Position numbers and translations under genes: made by a program. From Spirochaetia bacterium (lineage in GTDB: Bacteria > Spirochaetota > Spirochaetia > DSM-16054 > Sediminispirochaetaceae), in assembly GCA_021736475.1 (NCBI GenBank), contig JAIPFV010000007.1, positions 1-52,801 on the forward strand: a DNA stretch of 52,801 bases, written 5' to 3'. Shown one piece after another: positions 9,381 to 18,343 of the stretch. A model generated the notes under the pieces. It did no database searches and was not told the DNA's origin. It saw nothing but the letters and a program-made list of their open reading frames with translations. The number at the start of each line of letters is the position of its first letter. Position 1 is the first letter of the stretch.

Positions 9381-9414
9381 GATGTACTTTAATACATCTT
9401 ATTCGATAATGCAA
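9381..9414 (-). promoter_or_regulatory. Promoter with overlapping inverted repeat before the GltS-like gene
   Basis: On the minus strand TTGCAT (9409-9414), 17 nt, then TAAAGT (9386-9391). The inverted repeat GATGTA-N6-TACATC (9381-9398) covers the -10 box, a position that suits a repressor site. Confidence 0.4.
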
Positions 9415-9518
9415 CCTGGACCTATCCTTCGACCTCCTTTCGCTGAACAGCCTTTCTCTTCTACCAACACCTCCATTCACCGAGAAGGCACATAAGGTAC
9501 TTACTTTCCTGACACTCC

Positions 9519-11768
9519 TTAAAACCGGTCAAAATCATCATCATCTAAAGCTATTTTTTCTTCAGGATTAACCGGTTTTATTCCTGTCTCTTGACTCTGC
9601 TGCCAACCGCCGCCGGTGTTCTGCTGCTGCGCGGTTGTTGGCCGATGTGCCAGTTGCTGGGCTCGAGGGGCCCGTGCGGATGAGGTAGCGGCAATCCGGG
9701 GGGCTCCGCCGGTTTTGGTATAATCACTGTCGAGAGTAAACTGGGCAATCATGCTCCGCAGCTGCTGCGCCTGACCGGCCAGTTCTTCAGAGGCCGAAGC
9801 ACTCTCTTCAGAACTTGCAGTGCTGGCCTGGGTAGCCTGATCAATTTGGTCTAAGCCTTCGGTAATCTGTTCTATCGCCTGGGCCTGTTCACGGCTTGCC
9901 TGGGCAATTTCTTCTAGAAAGTTTGCCACTTTGCCTGTGCCGTCAACTATCGAACCAAGCTGTGTGGCGGTTTCTTCGGCAGCATTGGTTCCGGATTTGA
10001 TATTATTGACAGTTTCCTGGACCATTTCAGTGGTTTCACGCACCGAATCGGCACTTTTCACAGCTAAATTCCGAACCTCATCAGCTACCACCGCAAAACC
10101 TTTACCGTATTTACCTGCCCTGGCCGCCTCAACATTGGCGTTTAAGGCTAACAGGTTAATTTGAAAGGCGATATCATCAATGACTTTGACAACCTTATTG
10201 ATTTTATCCGAGGATGCGTTGATTCTTTCCATAATCTCAGAGAGCTGCTGCATTTTCTCGTTCCCACTCTGGGCATCCTGGGTGGCCTGTTTGGCAATAG
10301 AGTGGGCTTCAGTCGCATTCTCGGCATTTTGCTTGGACTGGCTGTTGATCTCGTTGGTAGAGCTGGTTATCTCCTCTAAGCTGCTGGCCTGCTCGGTAGC
10401 ACCTTGACTTAAGTTCTGACTGGCCTGAGACACCTGCTCGGCACCACTGTTTACCTGGTCAACTGCATTGTTCACCTGGCTTAGTAGTTCGTTAAGCGCC
10501 CCTTTCATGGTAAGCAGAGATTCTCCCAAACCGTCCTTTTCACTTGTTTTTTGTATATCCACTGAGAAATCACCTTCGGCGAACTTCTGAATTACCCCGG
10601 CTTTGTACTGCAGAGACGATTGCATACCCCTCATTGCATCCGCCAGTTGTCCAATTTCATCCTTCTGGTGTACCTCAAGTTCTGCTCCAAGATCGCCCAG
10701 CGAAATTTCCTGAGAAAAGGAGACTCCCTTGAGCACCGGCTTTAAGATACCCCGGGCAATAACAAAGGCCAGAATAATTCCGAGGATCACCGAAATGATG
10801 CTGGTAATTAGTACTCCCTGACGGGTAGTCTCTGCCGCCGAAAGCATTACTTGGTCGGTCATAATGTTTTGACTTGCAGTCATAACCATCCGGCCTAACA
10901 GGTTCTGCACCTCATTCAAAGCGCCAACGGTCTCTTGCGCATAGATTTTATTCGCCTGCTCCAGGCCATTTAATTTTTCATCGTGCCAGCCGATTACACT
11001 ATCAATCTCGTCCAGGGTTTCGTATGCCAGGGGCTTGGTATTTTCCATGTAGTAGGAGCGCATTGCATCTTTTTGTCCCTGGGCAAGGTTTTCTGAAATA
11101 ACTGCTGCCGACTCATGCAGCCGTTGGTGGGGGGCGTAAATACCGGCAATCGCACTATCAAAGCCCGGCTCATTACGGCGCTTTTGAGCAACCTCATCCG
11201 AATAAAGATACTGGCCAAGATTACACTGGGTATGGTCAAGTTCAACATTCACAAACTGATCCATGTTCGGATCTACAAACACATCCTTCACCCGGTGGGC
11301 CCAAGAGAGGTGATCTACCTTCATCTCCCGCAGAAAAGACCCTAGCTCCTGATCTACCTGTTCATAATGATTTCCTACAGACACTGCCGATTGGTGCAGA
11401 CGGTTATGAGGGTCTTCAATTGCCTCCAGGATAGGCCGCAGTTCCGGAACCATTTGTTCGGCTTGCACCCGCTCATCGCTATAATACCACTGTCCAAAAG
11501 CACACTGCCGCGGATCGGTTTCAACCTGCAGCTCATGAACCTCATCGTTGTTTAGAAGGCTGTTCAGATCGATTGTCCAATTCAAATGGTCAACTTCCCG
11601 TTGTACAATAGTGCCGCGCAGTTTATTGCCGTCAATGACCTCCGAGGCGTTGTCCACAATCTCGTTAATGCCCACGATTGACCATCCACCAACCACGACT
11701 ACTAGAATTATCACTACGCCAAAACCAACCACGAATTTGGTTCCCAGTTTCATATTTTTCCACGACAT
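9519..11768 (-). CDS. Methyl-accepting chemotaxis protein with two tandem periplasmic CZB domains
   Basis: A 749-residue chemoreceptor. TM1 is about residues 12-33 and TM2 about 318-338. The periplasmic part contains two copies of the zinc-binding CZB pattern. Copy 1 has H61-LNW, C89-AFGQW, H121 and H125. Copy 2 has H153-LSW, C182-NLGQY, H214 and H218. A HAMP domain follows TM2, then the signalling domain with the tip sequence [20 protein letters not shown]. The C-terminus ends [10 protein letters not shown], nearly the same as the second receptor in this window. CZB domains bind zinc and usually sit in the cytoplasm, so a double periplasmic sensor is unusual. The gene lies 15 nt after the receiver gene and has GGAGGGG before its ATG. 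Confidence 0.92.
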   Translation of the reverse strand: MSWKNMKLGTKFVVGFGVVIILVVVVGGWSIVGINEIVDNASEVIDGNKLRGTIVQREVDHLNWTIDLNSLLNNDEVHELQVETDPRQCAFGQWYYSDERVQAEQMVPELRPILEAIEDPHNRLHQSAVSVGNHYEQVDQELGSFLREMKVDHLSWAHRVKDVFVDPNMDQFVNVELDHTQCNLGQYLYSDEVAQKRRNEPGFDSAIAGIYAPHQRLHESAAVISENLAQGQKDAMRSYYMENTKPLAYETLDEIDSVIGWHDEKLNGLEQANKIYAQETVGALNEVQNLLGRMVMTASQNIMTDQVMLSAAETTRQGVLITSIISVILGIILAFVIARGILKPVLKGVSFSQEISLGDLGAELEVHQKDEIGQLADAMRGMQSSLQYKAGVIQKFAEGDFSVDIQKTSEKDGLGESLLTMKGALNELLSQVNNAVDQVNSGAEQVSQASQNLSQGATEQASSLEEITSSTNEINSQSKQNAENATEAHSIAKQATQDAQSGNEKMQQLSEIMERINASSDKINKVVKVIDDIAFQINLLALNANVEAARAGKYGKGFAVVADEVRNLAVKSADSVRETTEMVQETVNNIKSGTNAAEETATQLGSIVDGTGKVANFLEEIAQASREQAQAIEQITEGLDQIDQATQASTASSEESASASEELAGQAQQLRSMIAQFTLDSDYTKTGGAPRIAATSSARAPRAQQLAHRPTTAQQQNTGGGWQQSQETGIKPVNPEEKIALDDDDFDRF

Positions 11769-11783
11769 GTATTCACCCCTCCA

Positions 11784-12131
11784 TTACAGGCTTTCAAAAA
11801 CTCCAATTAGTTTTTCATATTCATTTGATTTATCAAAAAAGTAGTCGGCCCCTAGCGATAGACTCTTGCGCCGATTGCTGTCTGTGGGAAAATTGGTTAA
11901 CACGATAGTCAGCTTAGGGGTAGTTTTTTTTGTCCGCAGCACGTCGAAACCCGAACCGTCGGGCATCTGGATATCGAGCAGAAGTATATCCGGCCGCACT
12001 TTTGCAAGCTGCTGCAGCGTGTCCGCAACACTTTCAGATTCATACACTTCTGAAATGCCCTTCACATCACACAGCAACTTGCGCAAGCTCTTTCGTAATA
12101 ATTCAGAATCATCGGCTATTAAAAGCTTCAT
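11784..12131 (-). CDS. Single-domain response regulator (receiver only), cassette 1
   Basis: A 115-residue receiver with all phosphorylation residues in place: IADDSE acidic pair, LLLDIQMPDGSG with the phosphoacceptor Asp, VLTN with the switch Thr, and FFDKSNE with the conserved Lys. It has no output domain. The FFDKS ending differs from the K-P of CheY, so it is probably not a motor-binding CheY. It is followed at 15 nt by the chemoreceptor gene and is expected to be expressed with it. The ATG has no Shine-Dalgarno sequence; a TAGATT -10 box (12144-12149) would give a leader of only about 6 nt. Confidence 0.88.
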   Translation of the reverse strand: MKLLIADDSELLRKSLRKLLCDVKGISEVYESESVADTLQQLAKVRPDILLLDIQMPDGSGFDVLRTKKTTPKLTIVLTNFPTDSNRRKSLSLGADYFFDKSNEYEKLIGVFESL

Positions 12132-12143
12132 GTGTCACAGAGT

Positions 12144-12206
12144 AATCTAGAGGTAAGCAGTTAGATATCACAATAATTGTGATTTAGGCCTCACAATTAT
12201 TGTGAG
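12144..12206 (-). promoter_or_regulatory. Two perfect palindromes upstream of the receiver-chemoreceptor operon, cassette 1
   Basis: ATCACAAT-A-ATTGTGAT (12167-12183) and CTCACAAT-T-ATTGTGAG (12190-12206) are both perfect 8+1+8 palindromes. They share the core TCACAATWATTGTGA and have centres 23 bp apart, about two helical turns. With the TAGATT -10 box at 12144-12149 the start point would be near 12137, placing the centres near -61 and -38. This is the arrangement expected for an activator bound at two sites. The LuxR-type regulator encoded just upstream is the natural candidate; this is inference. Confidence 0.55.
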
Positions 12207-12214
12207 ATGATTGC

Positions 12215-12841
12215 TTATTCTATTAGACCGTATTCGAGGGCATAGTGAACCAATTCTGTATTAGAGTACAGGTGCATTTTTTCCATCAATTTCCGTCTGT
12301 GGGTGTATACGGTATTTATACTCATATTCAAATGTTCAGCAATTTGGCCCACAGTTTTGCCCTCTCCAATCAACAGCAATACCTGAAATTCGCGGTCAGT
12401 TAAGAGCCTATGCGGTGGTCGGTTGCCGGCTTTATCAAAGGCCATCTGCCTTGCATAGGTGGAGCTAATATACCGCTCACCCCGACCGACACTGTGCAGA
12501 GCTTCAATCAATTCCTCTGATGCTTTTCCCTTGCTGATATATCCGGCTGCACCGCCCTGCAGCGCCCGCTGGGCATACCGCTCTTCAGGGTGCATGCTTA
12601 AAATCAGCACACGGCAATGGGGATAAGATACTTTTATATCCTTCACTACATCAAGCCCGCTCCGGTCCGGCAGAGAGAGGTCCAGCAGAACTACATCGCA
12701 GGCTACCGACTCCAATACCTTAAACAACTCCTCCGCCGTACCTGCCTCTCCTGCCCAGCTAATAGCCGGCTCATCTTCAATAAGCCGTCGGAATCCGTCT
12801 CTGATCAGATCATGATCATCCGCTATAACAACCCGTATCAT
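12215..12841 (-). CDS. NarL/FixJ-type response regulator, cassette 1
   Basis: A 208-residue regulator. The receiver domain (about 1-120) has IADDHD, the phosphoacceptor in LLDLSLPDRSG, and a Lys in YISKGKASEE. A LuxR-type helix-turn-helix (about 145-205) contains LTDREFQVLLLIGEGKTVGQ and INTVYTHRRKLMEK. It should be phosphorylated by the kinase encoded immediately upstream. The ATG at 12841 is chosen over one 9 nt earlier because the paralogue starts at the same MIR-VIADDH position; it lies 1 nt after the kinase stop. The palindromes at 12167-12206 lie directly downstream and may be its target. Confidence 0.92.
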   Translation of the reverse strand: MIRVVIADDHDLIRDGFRRLIEDEPAISWAGEAGTAEELFKVLESVACDVVLLDLSLPDRSGLDVVKDIKVSYPHCRVLILSMHPEERYAQRALQGGAAGYISKGKASEELIEALHSVGRGERYISSTYARQMAFDKAGNRPPHRLLTDREFQVLLLIGEGKTVGQIAEHLNMSINTVYTHRRKLMEKMHLYSNTELVHYALEYGLIE

Positions 12842-12842
12842 A

Positions 12843-14804
12843 TTAGGCATCCTCTTTCAACGGAACAGTAAGGCATACACGTGTTCCCTCTCCTATTGCA
12901 CTTTCTATCTTCAAACTGCCATCCAGCTGTGCTGCCCGCTCTTTCATACTCATTAAACCAAAAGAACCATTTGTCATAGCATCTGCAACATCAAACCCCA
13001 AACCGTCATCCAGAAGCTCAATGTGCAGAGAGTATGGTTTTCGGAAGACATTCACGCTAATAGAGTCTGCAGCTCCATGGCGGATACTATTATTCAACGC
13101 TTCCTGCACTATTCTAAATACAGCCAAGCCACGACTGCGCTCCATTGTAAAATCCTCACAGTTACACTGAAAATTAACAGTTACCTCCGAGTATTTCCTT
13201 AACTCCATTACCTGCCACTCAAGGGCTTCAATAATACCGGCAGTATCGAGCACCGGAGGATGAAGTCGACGGGAAATCTCCCGCACCTTGTCTACCGTTT
13301 CATCCAAAATACCCTGCATATAAACTACGGTATCGCGGGTTCTAAGGATGTCGGGGCTGCTTTTTTTGGGTGAAAGAGCTCGCTGTATGATAGACAAATT
13401 CATTTTCAGTGCTGTCATTGCCTGGCCTAAATCATCATGGATTTCCCGAGAAATATATTCGTTTTGTTCTTCCCGTATTTCCTGTAAGTGAGCCGACAAC
13501 TGCCGGTAGCGCTGCTCGCCGCTCCGCAGCTCTTGTCGATAATATGCATTATAAAGAAGCAGTGACAAATAGTCGCTCACCTCCTGCAAACTGAGTTGTT
13601 CATGCTCACTCCAAGCATGGGCTTGGTCTGCACTAAAACAGAGCAGCAGCTTCTCCTCCTCGGCAATTGACTCTATGGGTTCGAGCAGCAGAGATTCGGT
13701 AGAAAAGGCCGAACAAGTGTGCTGTATAGCTCTAAATCGCGGATCATCCCTCACAGATTGAACTGCAACCGCGCAATTGGCTCTCAGTTCGGATTCTACT
13801 TGCGGGATGAGGCTTAAATCCAATTCAAATCCTTGAAGCGGGGGCATGCCGGGAGGGCTTTTAGAGTATATTGGATATAATACCCGTGATGAGCTCAATT
13901 TTAGACAGGAGACTCTATAGCCTGTAAAATGGCTGCTCAGCAGATTTACCGTATATTCTGCAATTTCTCGGATGTCAAACGACTCCAACCCGGTTTTTCC
14001 TATTGCATTCAGCCATTCCGCCCTGGCATGGCTTTCATTGATCTTTTGCTGATCATAGTGCTGCTTTGTCACATCCCGAATATGCTCGACCACACCGGTA
14101 ATCTCCCCGGTAGACTCCTCTGAAAGGGGGTAACAGGATACTTCTATCCATTCCGGCAGTACCCCTTTCATCTGTGAGAAAAGAGCCGTCTGCATTTGGC
14201 CCGTATTTAGAGTGCTGATGAAGGGACAACTTTCACACACCCGGTCTCGCTTGTTGAAGAAGTCGTAACATTTTTTTCCAATCTTCGGCTCCTGCTGGGT
14301 ACTCCAACTGTGCAAAACCTCATTCATCCGAACTATTTCAAAATCCCGGTTTATTACACACAATCCATCTCGGATACTGTCGAATACATTCTCAAGAAAA
14401 TGTTCCCGCTCCTTTAGACGTTTTTCACTTTGAAACAAGCGCAAAGCCATTTCAATATTAAGCAGCAGAATTTGCTCATTTCCAGGAACCTTCTGCACAT
14501 ACCCATATTTGGTCATAGATCGTGCCTTTTCCAAAGTGTCTTTGTCGGTATACGCAGAATGGAGTACCACCGGAATTTCGTAGTGTTGATAAATTCTGCG
14601 AGTAGCCTCCGGCCCATCAATTCTATCTGCACCCAGGTTGATATCCATTAAAATAAGTCCCGGCCGCGCTCCTTCCGCCAGGCGCCGTAGACACTCTTCT
14701 CCCGAAGGAACCATCGTCGGCAAGTAACCTTTCTCTTCCAACAGCTGATGCAGATACATATTAAGAATCATTTCATCATCGACAATAAATATAGCTATAC
14801 TCAC
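12843..14804 (-). CDS. Hybrid sensor kinase REC-PAS-GAF-HisKA_3-HATPase, cassette 1
   Basis: A 653-residue cytoplasmic kinase. An N-terminal receiver (about 1-120) has the phosphoacceptor in LILMDINLG and ends KYGYVQKVPGNEQ. A PAS domain (about 135-260) contains a cysteine-rich stretch (KKCYDFFNKRDRVCESC) that could bind a metal or respond to redox. A GAF-like region spans about 275-425. The HisKA_3 motif REIHDDLGQAM has its phosphoacceptor His near 455, and the ATPase domain ends in DDGLGFD and GSFGLMSMKERA. This NarX/DegS-type core pairs with the downstream LuxR-type regulator. The start is a GTG with GGGAG 8 nt upstream. Confidence 0.9.
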   Translation of the reverse strand: MSIAIFIVDDEMILNMYLHQLLEEKGYLPTMVPSGEECLRRLAEGARPGLILMDINLGADRIDGPEATRRIYQHYEIPVVLHSAYTDKDTLEKARSMTKYGYVQKVPGNEQILLLNIEMALRLFQSEKRLKEREHFLENVFDSIRDGLCVINRDFEIVRMNEVLHSWSTQQEPKIGKKCYDFFNKRDRVCESCPFISTLNTGQMQTALFSQMKGVLPEWIEVSCYPLSEESTGEITGVVEHIRDVTKQHYDQQKINESHARAEWLNAIGKTGLESFDIREIAEYTVNLLSSHFTGYRVSCLKLSSSRVLYPIYSKSPPGMPPLQGFELDLSLIPQVESELRANCAVAVQSVRDDPRFRAIQHTCSAFSTESLLLEPIESIAEEEKLLLCFSADQAHAWSEHEQLSLQEVSDYLSLLLYNAYYRQELRSGEQRYRQLSAHLQEIREEQNEYISREIHDDLGQAMTALKMNLSIIQRALSPKKSSPDILRTRDTVVYMQGILDETVDKVREISRRLHPPVLDTAGIIEALEWQVMELRKYSEVTVNFQCNCEDFTMERSRGLAVFRIVQEALNNSIRHGAADSISVNVFRKPYSLHIELLDDGLGFDVADAMTNGSFGLMSMKERAAQLDGSLKIESAIGEGTRVCLTVPLKEDA

Positions 14805-14827
14805 CTATAGTACTCCCTCTGAATTGA

Positions 14828-14855
14828 ATGGTATTGTTTTCTGTGAAGATGTCAA
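14828..14855 (-). promoter_or_regulatory. Sigma70-like promoter for cassette 1 kinase
   Basis: On the minus strand TTGACA (14850-14855), 16 nt, then TACCAT (14828-14833). This gives a leader of about 17 nt containing the GGGAG ribosome binding site of the kinase gene. Confidence 0.45.
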
Positions 14856-14899
14856 ACCCGAAGGGTGGGACTTAGCAGCTCAGTTCACAAGAAAATACT

Positions 14900-14929
14900 T
14901 TGACTGAAGGCGAGAACAAGTTGTATGTT
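14900..14929 (+). promoter_or_regulatory. Sigma70-like promoter for the Mth938-like gene
   Basis: TTGACT (14900-14905), 18 nt, then TATGTT (14924-14929). The gene starts at 14947 with GGGAG in between. It is divergent from the kinase promoter. Confidence 0.45.
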
Positions 14930-14946
14930 GTAGGTGGGAGAACGAT

Positions 14947-15297
14947 ATGGCTGGTCACGAAATTGAATCTTATTCCTTTGGAAAAATGAAGGTTGACGGC
15001 CGGGAATACACGCAGGACCTCATCTTATACCCTGAATCGATCGAAACTCCATGGTATCGAAGGGAAGGTCATAATCTAACGATTGACGACATTCCGCGAA
15101 TAATTGAGGAAAAACCGGAGGTACTGGTGGTAGGCACCGGTGCATCCGAAATGCTGCATATACCGGAGGCCACTACTCAAAAGCTTTTAGAACTCGGCAT
15201 AGAGATTGTAGCCGCACCTACCGATCGGGCGTTTAAATACTACAATCGATTGAAATCAAAAAAACACACAATTGGAGCTTTTCATCTTACCTGCTGA
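14947..15297 (+). CDS. Mth938/DUF498 domain protein
   Basis: A 116-residue single-domain protein of the Mth938/NDUFAF3 family (DUF498, PF04430). The family pattern of Y-x-x-D (YTQDLILYP), the conserved WYRREGHNL, VLVVGTGAS and the P-T-x-A-x-x-x-Y element (APTDRAFKYYN) is visible. The function in bacteria is not known; the mitochondrial relative assists complex I assembly. The ATG has GGGAG upstream. Its last 16 nt overlap the end of the convergent acyltransferase gene. Confidence 0.8.
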   Translation: MAGHEIESYSFGKMKVDGREYTQDLILYPESIETPWYRREGHNLTIDDIPRIIEEKPEVLVVGTGASEMLHIPEATTQKLLELGIEIVAAPTDRAFKYYNRLKSKKHTIGAFHLTC

Positions 15298-16661
15298 TGT
15301 TCCTGCCCCGCCATTTCATTGAACTGCTGTTCGACAGCCTTCACAATCAACTTTCGCATAGTACGTTCAGAGCCGGGTTGGATATGCGTACGCAAATTAG
15401 ATAAAGACACAGGTTCTCCTACTTGCAGGCTCACCTGACACGGGCGGGGTTGTCTGCGTTGTCCAATTGTACCTCCCTCCAAACGATTTACCGCATCCAG
15501 TAAGTTAAGCAAAAATTCAATATGACGGTTCGTATCCTGACTCTCTAGGGCATACTCGGGATGCAGATAGGCCAGGAGATCAGCCACTTCTAAATGGCGG
15601 GCATACAATTCGGCTTCAGCGGCGAGATACTCATTCAAAGATTTATCCAACGGCGACTCCTGTGAGTAAACCGCATTCCCCTGCACGAAAATCCGGTTCC
15701 ACCCCGCCAGCCGCACAATGTATATCCGTGGGGTGAGGCCCTTCGGGGGGTGCTGAATGCCGTAGTGCCGTTCCTGCATACGCAGCAGTGCGTCTACTAA
15801 GCCATCTACCCTGCGCCGGCTGCACTCCCATGCTCCCTCTGTTCGTATCGAAATCCCAAAATTCTGTGAATAATACTGCTCAATTTTCGAGAATATATCT
15901 GCACCCACACGGATGAGGATCGGCTGAACTTCCTTCGGCAGGGTGTCGCCGGACAGGATTTCCATACCCGTCTCAGCCTGCAGCTCTTGGATCAATGCGA
16001 GTAGGACTTTTCTCTTTTCCTGCTCATTCTTCCCGTACTGATAGAATTGGGAGATCGGCACTATCCGGACATCCTGATCAAGGCCCTGTTTATGAAGGTC
16101 TTGTTGGGCCCACAGGGATAGCTGGGCAAATCCCGGCTCAAGTTCATGCACAATTTGGTTGTGGTAGGTCACCTGCCCCTCCGGAGCAAGGGCAATGGGG
16201 TATTTTCCCTGCAGCATATAAGTGCGCATCACATCAAGCCCATTGCGATCCAGCTTACGATGGTGAACCGGGATACCTCCCAGCCGGGAGAATATCCACT
16301 CCAGCCACTTTCCGCCCCACACCGGAACCCCTCTTCCATATAGAAAGTGGGCGTGAGGACGATTTGTGAGTCGAACTTTTTGGGCACGGGCGTAGTTGGG
16401 AAGCAAATTGTTAAGCGTATAAAAGAGTACCTGCGCATCATGCACATGCACATGGCGAAACACAATTATGAGCTTACTCGAGCCCCCGGCAAACTGCTGA
16501 TATTCCTGCAGTAAGGTGTCTATGTGCTCGGGCCGGTGAATGCGCAGCCCCAACACAGACCGCACGTACAGTGGCCCGAGGGTTCGGGCAAGATGCAGCA
16601 CCAGAGGGTTAAGTCGGGGTGGTACAAACTTGAGCTTATCTCTTACTCCTTCAAGCTTCAC
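15282..16661 (-). CDS. PlsC-type acyltransferase, large form
   Basis: A 459-residue protein with a glycerolipid acyltransferase-like core. The HX4D motif appears as FRHVHVHDAQ near residue 70, GIPVHHRKLDRNG matches the second block, and LAPEGQVTYHNQ near residue 160 the third. The C-terminal half (about 250-459) is unrecognised. It differs strongly from the other acyltransferase in this window and has no zinc ribbon. It would acylate a lysophospholipid or similar acceptor; substrate unknown. Translation begins at a GTG with GGGAGGGG upstream. It stands alone and ends convergent with the Mth938-like gene. Confidence 0.7.
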   Translation of the reverse strand: MKLEGVRDKLKFVPPRLNPLVLHLARTLGPLYVRSVLGLRIHRPEHIDTLLQEYQQFAGGSSKLIIVFRHVHVHDAQVLFYTLNNLLPNYARAQKVRLTNRPHAHFLYGRGVPVWGGKWLEWIFSRLGGIPVHHRKLDRNGLDVMRTYMLQGKYPIALAPEGQVTYHNQIVHELEPGFAQLSLWAQQDLHKQGLDQDVRIVPISQFYQYGKNEQEKRKVLLALIQELQAETGMEILSGDTLPKEVQPILIRVGADIFSKIEQYYSQNFGISIRTEGAWECSRRRVDGLVDALLRMQERHYGIQHPPKGLTPRIYIVRLAGWNRIFVQGNAVYSQESPLDKSLNEYLAAEAELYARHLEVADLLAYLHPEYALESQDTNRHIEFLLNLLDAVNRLEGGTIGQRRQPRPCQVSLQVGEPVSLSNLRTHIQPGSERTMRKLIVKAVEQQFNEMAGQEHQQVR

Positions 16662-16984
16662 CTTCGCCCCTCCCTAGTGTAGAAAAAAGCATGGCTTTAT
16701 AAAAAAACATAGCCTGCTCAACAGGCGCATTATATTTTTTGCTTCTTGCTCTAAAGAGACCTGTAATAAGATGACAGGGGTTATGTGCTGTGGCCTCGGG
16801 ATTCATGAGACTCACTATACATGAATTAAGAGCTTTTGTGAAAGAACCCTGCCGAAACTGTGGAACTTTGCTTTGTCAAAAGCTTCGACAGAGCAGGCGT
16901 TAAGGGATACCACCACTGTCTACTTTACCAGTTCCATTTTACAGAAGTTCCTTTTTCTACTGCTTTGATTTATACTACGAATAT
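16662..16984. promoter_or_regulatory. Divergent intergenic region with two inverted repeats
   Basis: This 323-bp gap holds a hairpin GCCTG-N5-CAGGC (16712-16726) with a T-rich run on each side, so it could stop transcription in either direction. A longer inverted repeat ATTCATG-N12-CATGAAT lies at 16801-16826. A TATACT -10 box at 16971-16976 is only 8 nt before the plus-strand gene at 16985, which has no Shine-Dalgarno sequence. No coding sequence or known RNA was recognised here. Confidence 0.4.
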
Positions 16985-18259
16985 ATGTACGAGGATTATC
17001 AACGAAACCAAGCCGAAGCTGCATTTGAGAAGGCTCATACACGCGGCCGGCGGCAAATTTTTTCTCTTAGCCCGAGAAAACGCCGGCATAACCGAATCCT
17101 CACCCTATCCGCTGTATTAGAGCACGCATCCTATCAAAGTGAATCCTACTTAGGGGTGCGGGAGATACCTGTACGTTGGATAATCGGGACAGAGAACCGC
17201 AGCAGTGATTATTCCAAAGATTTCTACCCACTGCACAAAAGAATGAAGCGTAACTGGTGCACTATATACCGCATGATGAGCGAAGGCAAAATTTTCGACC
17301 CCATAAGAGGGATAAAGTATGGGGGCTATTATTTTGTACGGGACGGAAACCACCGCGTTTCTGCGGCAAAGCTTCAGCACAGAGAATATATTGCAGCTGA
17401 GGTAGTACACTACAGCCTCCCCTTTTCCCTGCCCCGTAATCTGCACTGGGGTAACCTCAAGCTGCTGGAGGAAAAAAACCGCTTTCACCAGCACACACAC
17501 GTCTTTGAAGTACTTCCGGAAAACGAGTTTTATGTTCGCTGCCCCCACACCTGGCGGTGGTTGACTACCGAAATTTGCGAATATAATCGGGCCTGGTTTA
17601 TTCGTAAATTTAACCGCCCGCCCGAAAGCATGGAGGAGCAGCTGCAGAGTTGGTACAAAAACCTTTACCAAAATGCTGTTGCATATATTCGAAAAAACTC
17701 ACTCACCTATCTGTTTCCGGGTAAGTTAGAGACCGATATTTTTATCGAGATGATAAAACTGTGGAACAGCTTCGATAACCCCGATTCCCTCTGGTTAGGT
17801 GAATTGTACGAATTATTTATAAAAAGACACCAACGGTTCCGACTAATACGGGCACCCTTTCAGCGAATCCATAAGGAGGTGAAATCCCTTTTTCTGGGGG
17901 CTGAGGATGAATACCGGCGCTTCGCCGAGATTTCTCAAATTGAAGAACTGGTGCCCGAGTTTACTCCAATCAGAGCTTCAAAGAAATTCTATTCGTTTCT
18001 GCATTCACAGCTCATTCACTCTTATGCTCCCCATCTAAAGGCTTTTTACGGTCGTGCCCCCTATATCCAGGAGCTTACAGTGGACTGGTACAATAATATC
18101 TACTCGCCGGTCCTAAAGACCTACATGAAGGCGGCGGAGCAGTCCGCGACCAATCTGGACTTTCCCCACGCCTACATGCGGTTCTGCAAGCGCTACTATA
18201 AACAGGTTATTTCCGGAGAAATTACCATGGATGGGGCGCTGCGTGCGTTTTTCAACTAA
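16985..18259 (+). CDS. ParB-like (ParB/Srx fold) domain protein
   Basis: A 424-residue protein. The central element YFVRDGNHRVSAAKL near residues 118-132 matches the ParB/sulfiredoxin-type nucleotide-binding motif (DGNHR), preceded by VREIPVRWIIGT. No ParB-type helix-turn-helix was recognised after it. The remaining 280 residues are rich in Tyr, Trp and Phe and alpha-helical in character, and I cannot assign them. It is not next to parA or an origin, so a chromosome-partition role is unlikely; many such proteins are annotated as transcriptional regulators without proof. The ATG has a -10 box right before it and no Shine-Dalgarno sequence. A terminator follows the gene. Confidence 0.6.
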   Translation: MYEDYQRNQAEAAFEKAHTRGRRQIFSLSPRKRRHNRILTLSAVLEHASYQSESYLGVREIPVRWIIGTENRSSDYSKDFYPLHKRMKRNWCTIYRMMSEGKIFDPIRGIKYGGYYFVRDGNHRVSAAKLQHREYIAAEVVHYSLPFSLPRNLHWGNLKLLEEKNRFHQHTHVFEVLPENEFYVRCPHTWRWLTTEICEYNRAWFIRKFNRPPESMEEQLQSWYKNLYQNAVAYIRKNSLTYLFPGKLETDIFIEMIKLWNSFDNPDSLWLGELYELFIKRHQRFRLIRAPFQRIHKEVKSLFLGAEDEYRRFAEISQIEELVPEFTPIRASKKFYSFLHSQLIHSYAPHLKAFYGRAPYIQELTVDWYNNIYSPVLKTYMKAAEQSATNLDFPHAYMRFCKRYYKQVISGEITMDGALRAFFN

Positions 18260-18312
18260 ACTGCAGACTCACACGCCGGCGCCTCTCCCCACTTCAACTA
18301 ATCTTTAACGAC

Positions 18313-18335
18313 GAAAATAGCCGAAGGCTATTTTC
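18313..18335. terminator. Bidirectional rho-independent terminator
   Basis: GAAAATAGCC-GAA-GGCTATTTTC is a perfect 10-bp stem with a 3-nt loop. The A-rich and T-rich arms let it work for both the ParB-like gene and the convergent cheW. It is the only strong terminator between convergent genes in the window. Confidence 0.8.
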
Positions 18336-18343
18336 TTACCAGC

